Assembly: GCF_003473485.1 (NCBI RefSeq)
Contig: NC_053044.1
Location: 36,460,091-36,524,090, forward strand
DNA: 64,000 nucleotides
DNA from: Medicago truncatula
Taxonomy: Eukaryota; Streptophyta; Magnoliopsida; Fabales; Fabaceae
Direction: 5' to 3'
In this document: positions 46,196 through 59,324 of the stretch, piece by piece
Layout: each line of letters starts with the position of its first letter
How positions within the stretch are numbered: the stretch's first letter is position 1
Translations under genes and position numbers: made by a program
The notes under the pieces: model-generated
What the model was told of the DNA's origin: nothing
Seen by the model: only the letters and a program-made list of their open reading frames with translations
Databases searched by the model: none

Positions 46196-47456
46196 GCTCC
46201 TTCAGATGCGCTTAGTGTACATGTTAGAATAAAAAATAACCAGGAAATCATGCTTTAGTGTACATGTTAATTAATCAAACAAAATAATTTCAAAATAAAA
46301 CCATATCAGCGAAAAAAATAAATCAATGAAACCAAAAATATAATCATTTTAAAAAAACACATACAAACTATATTCAATACTTGGTAGGAGAAATAAGAGT
46401 AAACCTTTATTACCAACATGAACATTCATTGAAGTTAATTGACATTGCCCACAAAAAAGGAAAACATTTCTAACAACTAAACAGAATATTTAGACTGATA
46501 TATGAATCATGACAATTTAAACTTTGAAACGGGTAGAGCACAATTAAGAGTTGTACAAAAATAAAAACTTCTTGACTTCTTCTACTTATACCCTAAGGTC
46601 CAGGGTGAGAAAGACTTGGCTGTTACCAAACAATAGGAACATTAATCATCTCAATTGAGGTTAAAGTGATGAGTTTTAGAACCCAGCCTCTATGGAGATT
46701 GCACGAATATGCCAATAAGTGTTTTGGACGAGTTTCAATGAATTAATTGTATGTAGAGAAGCCAGAACCAGCAGTATTCAATGGCCTTAGTCAAAAATTT
46801 CTACATATGATATTAAGCCAATCAAAATAAACTATGAGTCTTATGAAGTCGGCGCAAGGTCATTCAATCAATACCACATATCAAATTACTGACAAAATAA
46901 TATAAAAAAAAATAATGTATTCATGTTAACGAGTCTCATTGTTGAGTTTGGTTAATCTATTACGTACTCTTGAAAGAGAAATGGGATACAAAATCACAGA
47001 TGGGCACAGCTTCAATAATGGATTTCCAGACACAACACACCAGGGTAGAATATAGTTAAGTGGAATTCGGAAGACTTCAATTACAAGGTAAGTTGTAATA
47101 TTGAGTCATGACTTGGGAAATGAAAGTAGTTTAACAAAGACTATACAAGGCAGATAATATGGCATAGAGTTAATGGCTTTTCATTTTGAATTTTAAAGTT
47201 TAAACACCCAACATGGATAGAATTGTTGAGGGAGATAGATTGCACCCCACAAGAGATGTATAAATAACAACATCTTCCATTCTATTTTTTAAAAGAGATG
47301 TATAAATTACATCGTCCTCCATTCTATTTTTGAAAATTAGACTCCTGTCACTTGAGAGAAGAAATGCACCACAATTTAGTACCGTTTAATGTAAATGAAT
47401 TTCATAGTGGGGATGAGCAACCATGTACAAGTTTCCAAGGAATATTTTTCCTGTAT

Positions 47457-47555
47457 CTACAATTTTCAGTGTCACTAAAAGCTAATTTTGAAACTTCAGA
47501 AGATCTACAATTTTCGGCGTGTCACCAAAAGCTAATTTTGAAACTTCAGAAGATA
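47457..47555. repeat. 49-bp tandem duplication
   Basis: 'ctacaattttc' followed by 'aaaagctaattttgaaactt' and 'cagaagat' occurs twice in direct succession, the second copy with two small changes. Confidence 0.9.
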
Positions 47556-48959
47556 AAATAAAGCTTCAAATGCACTCATTATTGGTGCTTTGTGTCAGGT
47601 TTTAAAAAAATAGTTTGTGTTAAAACAATCTAGAGATTTTAAAAAAAATAAGAAGCTTTTTTGTTTGTTTGCTACGCACAAAAATCACTTTCAACTATGT
47701 TTGTTTTTGAAAAAATAGATTTTGAGAAAAGCTAATCTTAATAGCTTTTGATATTAGAATCAAAAATGATTTTTTTTTTTAAATCCTAAACAAACACTAT
47801 TAAAATAACAAAACTGATTTATCTATTTATATATAAAAATTAAAAAATCTTCTAAAAAGAGTCAAAACAAACACGCCCTATATCAGCTTCGAAACTCCAC
47901 CCAAAGTCTTCAGTACAATAAGTCACCGTTTACATCAAAAAATACTAATTAAGTCTCCCAGTTGATTGTAAGGGTTCAAAAAAAATTAGAGAGAGATAGG
48001 GAGGGTGGATGGGAGGAAAAGACGGAAGAACAGAGAGAGACTAGTGTGTAAAGTATACTCATCCCAAAAGGATTAAAGTTTGTAAAATTGGAAAGGAGAG
48101 CACAGCAAATTAAATATCTCTCAAAAGAGGGGAGTTCCCTTAAAAAAGTAAAGACGTGCGTGTAACAGATAACAAGCAAATTCACAATATTGTGCTAGCA
48201 TTGCATAAAGTTCATGAAAAATATATAAGTAATCAGATTTTCACAATGTAGTGCTGCATATTTTTTTGAAAAAACGTTCAATTTTCCATCAGATGTTTAC
48301 AAATAACATCTCGAGTAAATAAAATAGTTAAAACGTGAAACTTTATCACTCAAAAGCTTAAAACTTTTTTAAAAATTTCCAGGGTGTTCAATAACAAGTA
48401 CAATTAACAGATCAATATGACATTCAAACTGACAGATAATCTAAGTGGTACTTTCCAAGACAAATAATTACACACAGAACAACAAATTAATCATCTATAC
48501 AAATCAAATTGTTCAAAATTCAGATTCATCTAGCAATACATTATACAAATAAATCCATTGAATTCAATTTTGGAGTACTGTGAAAAACACGATGAGAATG
48601 AAACAGATAATTATCATTTCACCCTCGGCCAATTCAATTCGGTTCATTTCCGTGAACGCAATTTAAATAGATCGGTGATAATTCAAAAATTGTAACCAGC
48701 GAGATCTCACAAAAACACAATCAAAATCGCTTAAAAAAAATTGAGAAACAAAACAGCGAAAAGCGAAACAATATGCATATGAGAGATCATAAAATGGATG
48801 GATCGAAAGAGAAAGGAAAAGTGAAATACCTGAGGAAGTGTTTGAGGGTTAGAGAAAAAATGAATTGGATTGGATGGGATGAAAGAAAATCGAAAAGAGA
48901 TAGCGATCTTGGCGTTCACGTTCTCTTGAGAATCAGAATCCGGAAAAACATAAACTGAC

Positions 48960-50560
48960 TAGGGTGACGTGTGCGGCAACACCTAACCCCTATGCTACGC
49001 AGTGTTTGTTACGATGCGATCGAAATGGAGACTGGAGCTGGGTTTTATGGGCTTATCATCAGCCCATTAACATTCTACTATATTTAGTCATTAATTCAAT
49101 TTTTCCCTTAAAAAACAAATAAAAAAATATTACAATAATAAAAAATTGTATGTCACACAAAATCATGTATTATTGTTGTAAAAAAAATAAATATATTTAT
49201 ATTTGATTGGATTCCATTAATAATATTTCATTTATTTTATTCCTTGTAATTTTAGGAAGAGAGGATGGTGCATCAATCCAAAAAAGGATAAATCTTCAAA
49301 ATTAAGAACAATTCTAAATGAATTTTATTTACCTCTTTTAAGATATTTTTCAAGTATTTACACACTATCCTTCAAAAAAAAAAAGTATTTACACACTAAT
49401 TCTCTCAAAAAAATAAAGTATTTACACCAATATTGGTTTGTTTTTTTTGGTTACTTTTGTTCCACCAATATTGGTTTAAGATTATGTGTGAATTCAACCA
49501 TTTATTTTATTTTCTATATAAAAAAAATTAAAAAAATTAAAATATAAACTTGGTAAACTCCGTTGCCTCACTGCACTTGTAAGTTCTATTTGGACGGGAC
49601 CGTATGGTTGGCCAATTGCTTTACGAATTTTCTTGTTATCACCTTGAAGGCAAAACAAAACTCTAAAATGTAAAGGAAGATATTAAGGTTTTTTTTTTCC
49701 TCAACCAGTATTGAACCATTTTTATGCATTGGTCTTCTCAGAAGATCAAATTTTCAGACAGTGCAAGGAGTACATTCAAGTACTTCGGTGATATAAACAG
49801 AACTCCTGCAGTCCGCGAGCCCTAGGAGAAACAACTGAAATTTGTCGTGTTGTGTGGGTCGGTTATATGAATTGAACATTTCATTATATTCAACCAAATT
49901 TTCAGAGAAAAACATTAACATGGATTCAAAAAACAAAAAATATGAAAAACACAACTTTGAAAATAAAAATAAACACAAAAATGACATGCTAATAAATAAT
50001 ATGTACAGTAAGAATGGTTATCTGATCCTTGCCACTGTAGTTCCAACATCTAAGCTCTGCATTTTTTTCATCAGTTGGCTCATTTGACTGGAAGGCGGGG
50101 GTAACTTTTCAACTTGACATTGTCTTTGCTTCAGAGGACAAATCATCATCTGTGGAGCTCCATATCAATCGATCCAAAGCAGTGCTTAAAATCTACTTGA
50201 GTTAAAAACAAGCAAACTCTGAATGGCACAACATGAGCAAAGCAACAATTGCTGCAAAAAATGTACCCCGGGTCAACTCCAGCAATTTTAAGAGTGGAAA
50301 TTGGAAATATTACTTCGCTACATGCAGTGTAATATGCAAGAGTAAAATAATCAAACAAACCACTGAAAGAGATAAATTCAATCCATGTTATGTTACAATG
50401 ATTTTCCCAATGCATGCATACAATATTGTTCATCATTTCAAAATTCCACCGGAGACTGGTTAAAACATTTTTATTCCTTTTCGTAGTTTGTCGGTTATTC
50501 TCGCAACAAAATTCACTCCCAAATAAGAGTGAAATCACACTTGAACCCTACCCAATTAAA
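48960..50560. other. Intergenic DNA between the DUF1644 and MEKK1 genes
   Basis: Contains the presumed DUF1644 promoter (near 48950-49050) and AT-rich filler. From about 49890 it is similar to 59325 onward, so the tandem duplication that produced the kinase pseudogene included MEKK1 downstream DNA. No additional gene. Confidence 0.6.
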
Positions 50561-50797
50561 TATAAAAAATTTATGTGCAACAAGAAGACCAAAACTGGAA
50601 TTTTAAACATCTTCCCTATTTTTTGTCCATGTCATTGCTCATTAGTTATGAATGGGAATTCTTTTGAAAGGTATGAAAACAGTTTTATAATTGATTCCAG
50701 TGTCATCATGATATAAAGAGGAAATCAAAGCATCAAGGTGAGATGCCATGTCAAAATATTCACCTTCATTATGTTTCATAGTTGAAGATGACAAAGT

Positions 50798-53700
50798 TTA
50801 ACCCCTTCTGCCATGAATGTAAGGAGATGAAGACTGGGAAAGTGGCCTTTGGAGAAATGGATGGTTTAAGAGTTGAGCAGCAGTAAAACGATCATCAGGA
50901 TTAACTTGAAGGCACTGCATGATAAAATCTTTTGCATCTCTTGAAAGACTATCAGGAATAAGAGGTGGCTCACCTTTTCCTATTCTAAATAATGCCTGCA
51001 TCTGTTATTAGAAGAGATCAATCAAAAAATCAAAAGTCGGAACCAGCATTAATGCAGTTTTGGTAGATATTATAGATAAATTTTAATATTTCATGGAAAA
51101 GTATCCATTTTGTTTTTATAACATAAGAATCAACCAACATTTCTATGTTATATAGGAAACACTAGACATAGAACATGAAAAAAAACCACAATTTAATTTA
51201 CAAATAAATGGCAGGAAAATTAGGTATTTGGAGCAAAATGGGTAGCCTGAACTGTTTAATAATGGTTAACAAAATACAAAGGCAAAAACTTATGTAGAGG
51301 CAAACACGAGAACCGAAAAAGACGGTGAGTGGAATTAAAATCCAAACTGAAACTTTGAAAATTGAAGAAGCTCTCCCTAATGGGAGCAAAAATAATATGA
51401 CACATACGGGTTCCAAATTGGAGTACGGAATTTGGCCCGTTAGCATCTCCAGAACAGTGCATCCCAGACTCCAAATATCGGCTGGAAGCCCGTAACCTTT
51501 GTTCTTTCCTCTCACAACCTGCATATACATGATTAATAATTAGAATAGCTCATTCTTCACATGTTCAATCTCAAAAATCCTAGCAAAATGTTGTTATATT
51601 TTCTGTCAGAGATAGAATACAGTGCCATGGAGGAAACAACATTAAAACTTGTGTAGCTAAAATAGTTACTTCAAGAACTTCAACTAGGAGACATCATGAG
51701 CGTGGAATTAGTATGAGATAATCAAGCTTCTCTACATATTGCTCCTAGCTTTGTTTTAAATGAAAGGATAAAATGGCAAATGCATATTTTGGGAGACATT
51801 TGATGAGAAAAACAGTCCTTTTATTTCAAGAGAAATCACAATAAGTTATCAACTTCAACGACCAATTAATGGGTATAATTACTAAATCTCTTGGGGGACC
51901 TCAGTTTGAATTTATTTTAACAAACTATGTGCATGTGGCATGCATGTTCCAGCTTGCGGAAAAGTGTGAGAATAGAAACTCATTCTTCACACATGCATTG
52001 CACCAATGGTGTATAGAAATGTGATTATTATGCTCATGTACGTATAAACAAAGCAGTTGTCTTAACTACACACACTTCTCAAAAACTAGTTTCACTATAT
52101 ACAATAATCAATAGCTATGCTATCAAGAAATTAAAAGATTAAACACCCAAGCCAGATAATTTTAGAAAGTTTCAAGTTTCAAAAGCCTCTAATTGCAACA
52201 TAGACACAATCTAATGTCCCGCTCCAAAGTTAGCCCTTAATTTCATTTTCTATTGGTTTAATATGGCAGGAATAGTTTTAGCTGTTTTGTTATTGTCAAT
52301 ACCAATTATAAGTTCATGACAATGAATTCTTGAAACAGATTACGCGTGATCACTGCATCACTGTCAATAGTTATATCAATTTGTTCATCACATCGATCAA
52401 GTCTCGTGGCAAATAAATGGGACAAAGCGGGAGAGAGTTGTATAAATTCAACATGCAAGAGTTTCATTGTGTCAATTTATCAAGTAACCTATTAAGTATT
52501 AACAGAGCCCAACATAATCCCATGAAACTATGTAGGTTACTTTTGTGACGCTATAATATGATCCTTGAATTCTACGTGAGAATACCACCAACTTCACAGA
52601 TAAGTAAAAGCATTTAGTGTTTTAGACCCATAGCACAATAAATATTCACAGTTTAGTATAATGCAATTTCATTTAATGTGTTCAGTCCTCGTCTGAAGAA
52701 GAGTAGAAAATCAAGCTAGAGTTCTGCATCCAGGCTATTAACATAATAACTGTTGATTAAATTTTCATAAAAAAAAAAAATGTTAATTTATGTAGAAGTT
52801 GGAACTATGTACACTCCATGAAATAAATTTGAATGTTTGAACCATTAATCAGTATTTTCGTTCATTAAGTTAAGATTGAAGGCAAACCTCAGGGGCCATC
52901 CAGAATGCTGTTCCCTTGCATGATTTAACATCGTTCAATTTGGTTGCCTGAAAAGCAATTTATAGAGCATTATCAGAAAATGGAAATTGCAAGTAATTGC
53001 ATGTTGTTTAGATATCTATAACTGAAATTAAGATGTTGAAGAAATAAAAGCCCTAGAAAGAGAAGTATAAACTAAGGAATACCTTTGCTAACCCAAAATC
53101 TGCAAGTTTGACAGATCCACTTGCATGCACCAATATATTTGCACATTTGATATCCCTTAAATTGGAGAAATATAATTAGATTATATTAATAATGATTGTT
53201 TCATCCTAATTACACAACTGATACAGGAATGCAGAGAAGATCTCAAAGACATGATGGGCTTAACTCAGAAAAAACTCCAACAAATAATTTTTTCAAAACT
53301 GAAAATCCCAATTGTATTGTAACTATTCAAACTCTTGCACTTATTCTGATATTGATGAACATGATGTTCCTTCTTTAATCATCAGAAAATTCACATTCAA
53401 AGCTCAATTCCTACCACAAAAGGCATTTGTTTGGGGCAAGAAAGGAATGGCAATGGCAATCATTGGATGAAAAATCATCCTTTTACCCTGGGGAGTATTT
53501 GAAACAAGCTAAATGCATATGGAGCGATAAAAATGAAGCTATATTGCCACAGGGAATAAAGACACGTCCAAATAACAAGAAGAAAATTTAAACAAATGCA
53601 TCAAAAAAGAAAAAATTAAACAGATACATCAAGTTATTTGCAACAAATATTTATATTGCAGTTACGAGAGAGAGAGAGCAAGCAAAACTGAAAAATTTAC

Positions 53701-56700
53701 AAAGAATATTTATATAGCAACGATGAGACGTTAATCAAAAGTGAAAGTTAATTTTAAGCAAGGAAAGCAAGTACCATAGACAGGACTCTTGACAGCACTA
53801 TTACAGAAATGGGAACCATGCCATATGATGCAAGACCAGAATTAACACAGAAAATCAGTAATCATATATGCATAAAGGAAAATAAAAGTAATTTAAGAAA
53901 AAAAATTGTGAGCTACCTGTGAACCACGTTTTGATCATGAAGGTACTTCAAACCATGCAGAATCTGTCTTGTATAGGCAGCTACTTGGGAATCTCGAAGA
54001 GTGTACCTCTGATAGAGGCTTCTAAGAGAACCTTTGGTTACAAGCTCAATAAAGATATGAAGCTTAGATTCATCCTGCAATAACATCAAGCAGGGTATAA
54101 AGTACAAAATTTATTTTGATTCGTACTCTGTTGGATGTACAAATACAGACAACAAACACTGCTACCCAAATGAAAATGATAGCAATAAGGTGCTAATATG
54201 TTGCAAAAATGTTTAGTATTGTTAAGAGTATTGATTAGCCTTGTAATATTCTGCTATTGTAGCTTATCTTAGTTTACACTTAGTTTAGATTTAGCCTATA
54301 AGTCAGTGACATGTGTCACTTATTCATTGCACTTGGCATGTGCCTATAAATACTTGTATCCTCTGTTATTCATCATAATGAGAATCTCTAATTTTCCTCT
54401 CTTCTCTCTCTCTCTCTTCTCTAACTGAATACAGTTACAACCTCTATCAAGGTTTAACAATGGCGGTTTCTACTTCTATTAAGTGTCTGGTCTGAATCTT
54501 CATCTTTGCTAATTATTGTATAGTACTCTTGTGGATCCTTTGTGGTACAAGTAATAGACTACATTTCATTGCCTATCATCAAGATTGTCTTGTGAATTTA
54601 CTCAAGACAATATTTAGTAGGAAAACGATCAATTAAGATGGGTTCTTAGCACCGGTCCAAATCACATTTCATTGCCTATCATCTAGGTTGTCAAACTAGA
54701 AAGTCTTCTTAAATTTTTGGAATCACAATAAATTTGACGCGTAAAGTTGTAAGAGTTTACTTAATATAAAATTTAAATATTTTAAGCAACCTATAAATTA
54801 AACTCAGACGGTTTGATAGGTCCAGACCTGACAACCAACATAGCATCACAATTCAAAGTTGATGAACAAATTCAAATATCACAATATAGGTTTATGATTC
54901 AGGATAGAACAAGAGTATAACAAGTTCAAAATCGACAGACTTTATTCACAAACATTTTACTTATACTAGAAAATATTGTAAAAATTTTGAGATGCATAAG
55001 GACCTTTTAAGTTTGACTTAATCTGTAATGTCATTCACAAATTCAACAATTAACAACAAGAAAGTACCAAAGTCAGCATGAAAGAAGAAGACAAGACGGA
55101 ACAACATAGATTCTACAATGGTAAACAGCAATAAAAGTTCAAATTGCACTTATAAGTAAAAGAAAAGACTGGACAACAAGAAAGTACCATACCATTTCAG
55201 TGCCATAGTATTGAACTATATTATCATGTTCAAAACGACTCAAAAGTGCAATTTCCTGAGAGAAAAGAGAATGAATAATGTGAGAAAGTAAATATAGTAA
55301 GAGGACCAACAATCTCTCAAACAATTCGACATGTTGCATAAAATAGGACTATAGTTATGTAAGAAAACTTCTTATTTATTCGTTATCAATGAATGCTCAA
55401 TATCGGAAAAGTGAAGTGTAATAAGTGATAAAATAATAAGCGTGGCACCTGCTCCAGTTGATAGACACTTTGTTTTCCCTGTTCCCCTTGATCAAGCAAG
55501 GAAACTTCTTTTACAGCAAAAAAGAATCCATCACTGCAGTTATTCAGAAGATATGAATAACAAGGTAGTAGTTATCACTTATAGCATAAAATAGGCGACT
55601 AAATAATCAGTACAATCATCACACTGAGAAAAGCTTTGATCTTGAGCTTCATACAAAAAAATCCAAAAGAAAAAGAAACTCAAATGCAAATAGGGGTGGG
55701 TCAACTTGGAGCTATAAAGCTCCCGCCCACTTGGAGAGTTCGAAAACCCTTGTGATCCTATTGTAGTCAAAAAGTAAACTACATTAAAAGGCAAAATCAT
55801 GAAAAGAGTTGACAATGTTATCCTACATACTGCTATGTCTGAGAAACCTCGCCCCCTTCTACCCAAAAAAAAAAATCTGTTACAGGATACAAACTAGTGA
55901 TTTTTGAGTAATTAGTGCAACATGCATTGACTGTCAGATTCAACTAGCCAATTCACTTTAATTTTGAAAATGATTATTCGAGAGAATAAATGTTAGTAAA
56001 GCAGAAATGAGAATATTTCTCGCATCCTGCTTTTAAAGAAAATCTTCATTCCAGCCCAGCATATTGAAAGAGATAGCAACAGCAAAGTGTTTCCTATTTT
56101 GTTTTCATATCCAAAAAAAAAACACCTAGCAATATTCTTGAAATGAACTAGTCTTCCCAGTCATAAATTCCCCAACTACCTAAGCATTAAACTCAGTCTA
56201 ATCCTATCCCACTCTCATTCATGATTCAAATATGGAATTTCCCTACCAGCATGTGACATATACTAAATTATTACTATTACAGCAAAGAAGCATAACAAAA
56301 AAAAATTAAAAAAAGTAAAATACACAAACGAGCTTGTATGCTAAAGTAAAGTAAAGGGATTGATTACACTTACTCAGAAATTCCTTCATAGACAGATCCA
56401 AATGAACCACCCCCCAAAAAGCCACCCTTTTGCCAGCTTCCAGGCGTAATGAAACGATTAATTCTCCCGTTTGGAGATACATTGTTCGATCTAGGTTCTG
56501 TAGCAGTACTAGAAGAATCATCTTCATTTGAAGTACTAAACAAACTTGATTCCATAAGACCAGCAACAATCGCATCAATCCTTGCCTCATTATCCACCAC
56601 CCCCTCTTCTCTACCAACTTCCTCACCTTCATTCTCCTCCACTTCCCGGTCAAAACCCTCTTCTTCCCCTTCCCCAACCGGAGCCAAATCCTTCAAAAGA

Positions 56701-57242
56701 TCCCAAGTGGAACACGTGTTATCAACAACAACCGGAACTCTCATCCCAGGTGGCGGCTTAATCATCGGTGGACGAATTCCATTAATACCACCACTACTAC
56801 TAACAACAACAACACTGTCATCAACCTCATCTCTAACCCTAACCCTAATCATATCCCTATCTTCACATTTCTTGTTCAATTCACCTTTATTTTCTAATTC
56901 TCTCATATCATTCACCTTCTTCTCCTTCAAATCAAGCTCATCAAGCTTCAAACTGGGAAGACCATCCGAATTGGATCGAATCTTCATGGCTTCCCAAGCA
57001 GCAGCAGGAATAGCAAAATCCTCGGGTCCAGAAAGTCCTAAACTCCTACAAATTCGATCAAACTCACCTTCTACTCCTTCAATACGGAAGCTAGTTCGGT
57101 CGTATAACTCCATAGAACGAGTGTAAAGTGAACCGGATGAATCATCGAATGAAGATGAAGATGATCCAGCGTCGTAATCGGTGTACTTTTGGGCATTACG
57201 ACGCTCGAGTTTAGGTTTTCTTCGAAGCTTCTTTGAATCCAT
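50798..57242 (-). CDS. MEKK1: MEKK1-type MAP kinase kinase kinase
   Basis: A Ser/Thr kinase at the top of a MAPK cascade, phosphorylating MAP kinase kinases. Exons: 57242-56374, 55533-55449, 55255-55193, 54074-53917, 53155-53083, 52947-52888, 51518-51408, 51001-50798. All have GT-AG borders and join in frame to 540 codons plus stop. The N-terminal regulatory half carries the MEKK1-typical block '[20 protein letters not shown]' and '[12 protein letters not shown]'. The kinase domain starts with glycine loop '[11 protein letters not shown]' at the exon 1 end. Then come '[13 protein letters not shown]' (Lys about 298), '[10 protein letters not shown]' across exons 4/5, 'DFGLAK' (411-416), 'GTAFWMAPE', 'ADIWSLG' and 'HPFLQRPL'. 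All catalytic residues are present. Arabidopsis MEKK1 acts in immune and stress signalling and is somewhat longer (about 600 residues). A partial pseudogene copy lies upstream at 59.3-62.2 kb. Confidence 0.95.
54220..54459. mobile_element. LTR-like insertion in a MEKK1 intron
   Basis: A 240-bp block starts 'tgttaagag' and ends 'ggtttaaca' (TG...CA with inverted TGTTAA/TTAACA ends). It contains a TATA-like 'tataaatacttg' and a CT-rich tract, as short copia or TRIM LTRs do. The corresponding intron in the kinase pseudogene copy (about 61860-61930) lacks this block. No clean 5-bp target duplication and no obvious primer-binding site follows, so the call is tentative. Confidence 0.5.
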
Positions 57243-57550
57243 GATGTTGGTTAGGTTGTTATGGTAGAAAATATGATGCATTGAGAATTAAAGTTTGATC
57301 CATGTAAAAGTGTAACAGAAAGAGAAAGTTGGAGGGAAATTTTGTATTTGGTGTGTTTGGTTTTGAGGAGCGAGAAAGAAGAAGTGAAGAGAGGGCCAGA
57401 GGGGACCAGTGAAAGAGTCTTTTGGTGAAGAAGAGGAAGCGAGTTTTGGTTGAAAAGGAAAAAGAACAGAGATCAAAAAAAACGCGCTGCCATTGCCATA
57501 TGGACGACCAAACCAACGCTTTGCTCTGGCTGCTCCCGGGAATTATTTTA

Positions 57551-57832
57551 CTCCCTCCGTTTCAAAATGAATATGTTTTAGCCAATTGCACACAAATTAA
57601 GGAATTGAATAAAGTAGTCGAATATCGTAGCAATTTTATCAAATTATCTTAATCAACTATTGATTTGTTTTCCATTAAAGAAGAAATAATACGTTGAAAG
57701 CAGTGTAACATAATATTAATTGAATGGTGCAATTGAAAAGATAAAGTTATTATTGCATTGGAAACTGAAAGTAACATTCATTTTAAAATAATTTTTTTTT
57801 ACTAAAACGACACTCATTTTAAAATGGAGGAG
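57551..57832. mobile_element. Stowaway-like MITE upstream of MEKK1
   Basis: Left end 'ctccctccgtttcaaaatga' and right end 'cattttaaaatggaggag' are inverted ends flanked by TA. About 282 bp, located about 300 bp upstream of the MEKK1 start, so it may be part of the promoter region. Confidence 0.85.
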
Positions 57833-58477
57833 TATTTTATTTTTATGTTTGATTAAATTATTAAAGTACCTTTGTTTGACGAAATGAATATTTTTTATTT
57901 CATCTTTGGATTTAATTCTTTTTTAGAAAAGAAAAAAAAACGGTGCTAATATTTTTTTTTTTAAAATTCATTCATACTTTAATTTAATAATTTTTGTTTT
58001 TTAATTAGTAATCAATCAGTTTTTACATTTTGTATATAATTAATCATGAAAGTTGAATTAGCCAACGCACATCGTCACGTCACCGACACATTATTAATGA
58101 TAGTGGCAAATCATCAAAATTGATGAGAATTAAAAAAACTAAAAAAATATAAAATAGGGGAACTAAAAGAGTAGTTTTAAAAATAGGGAATCAAAAATGC
58201 ATTAAACCGGACTTAAAATAAGTGATAAAGCATTACGCATACATAATTGAAGTTTTTCATGCTGCATGAGTCAATTATATATGAATGGAACAATGCATTA
58301 TATTAAGCTGAATACAATGGTATTGGTACGTTTGTAGTTTGGTTGAGTATATATCTATCATTCAATCACTCAACTATGTCGTGTTTTTATATTAATTCAT
58401 TTAAAAATAAATGCAAATGTTAAATAAATTTTGTCTAGAGAGTACTCATACCCAGCCGAACTTCAAGATATATAAGA
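57833..58477. other. Intergenic DNA, no gene seen
   Basis: AT-rich sequence without supported ORFs or repeat borders. Confidence 0.5.
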
Positions 58478-59306
58478 GTGTGTGTTTGGTTCAGCTTTGG
58501 ATAGGATTGATTCTGATATAATTGATTCTGACAGAATTGATTTTGAGAGAATTGATTTATGTTTGGATACAATAATGCAGAATTGATTAAACAAACTGAA
58601 TGTTGTTTGGATAGTTTTTATCAAAATTGTTTTTGAATCTATAATTACTAAAATAGACATAGCTAAATTCAAGTAAATGTGCATAGTTGAATGTATATGT
58701 AGATCAATATTAAATATAGATATATTATTTAATTTAAATAAATAGATTTTATATATATATATATATATATATATTAATTTAAAACATAATAAATACGATT
58801 ATTAAACTAACTTTTTTACAAAATATTTGTTCATATATTTTATATTTTTTGATAAAATATATTTAAGTTAAATAATACTAGAATTAGTTGCAAAAATGAT
58901 AAAATACAGCGTAAAAGAAAAGGTAAAAGAAAAATACAATAAATCTGAATGGGGACACCGTAAAGAAAAATCTAAAATTTGGTAACTTATGATCATAAAT
59001 ATTTTTCGGAGGTTAATTTGTTTTCTGATTAAATTTGGTTCATCGAATTAATTACAAAGCAAAAAGAAGGAGAATTGATAAAGGGTAGTAAAGGAAAATA
59101 ATAGTTTGTAATAATTAAAATATTAAATTTTATGTAGAATTGATTATAGGAAAGCCAAAAGCTAGGAATTGTAGCTTTAAGGAGAATTGCTTTTGGAGGA
59201 TAGAAGCAATTTTGAAAAGTCAAACCAAACAACATTGATAACTCAATTTCCACTTTTGAGGTTTGTAGAAGTGCATTTTGTTGCTGAAAAGCCAAAACAA
59301 ACACGC
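58478..59306. mobile_element. Possible Tourist-like element at the duplication border
   Basis: Left 'gagtgtgtgtttggttcagc' and right 'ccaaaacaaacacgc' are imperfect inverted ends with TAA on both outer sides. Subterminal 'gaattgatt' and 'aattgc' motifs repeat. It abuts the point where similarity to MEKK1 downstream DNA begins. Confidence 0.5.
58750..58774. repeat. (TA)n microsatellite
   Basis: About 12 TA units. Confidence 0.95.
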
Positions 59307-59324
59307 TAAATCAAATACCAGATT

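Larger units (their letters stand above)
45735..48830 (-). other. Probable 3.1-kb 5'-UTR intron of the DUF1644 gene
   Basis: Minus-strand donor 'cttcctcag|gtatttcac' near 48829 and acceptor 'tctgattag|tctcag' near 45736 would join a leader of roughly 100 nt to the coding exon. Inside are a long (AT)n tract, a 49-bp tandem duplication and an AT-rich repeat. No protein-coding gene is seen inside. The intron is inferred from splice consensus only. Confidence 0.5.

Noticed and set aside
56306..57126. ORFs of 123 and 225 codons overlapping MEKK1 exon 1
   Set aside because: Shadow frames of the MEKK1 N-terminal coding sequence.
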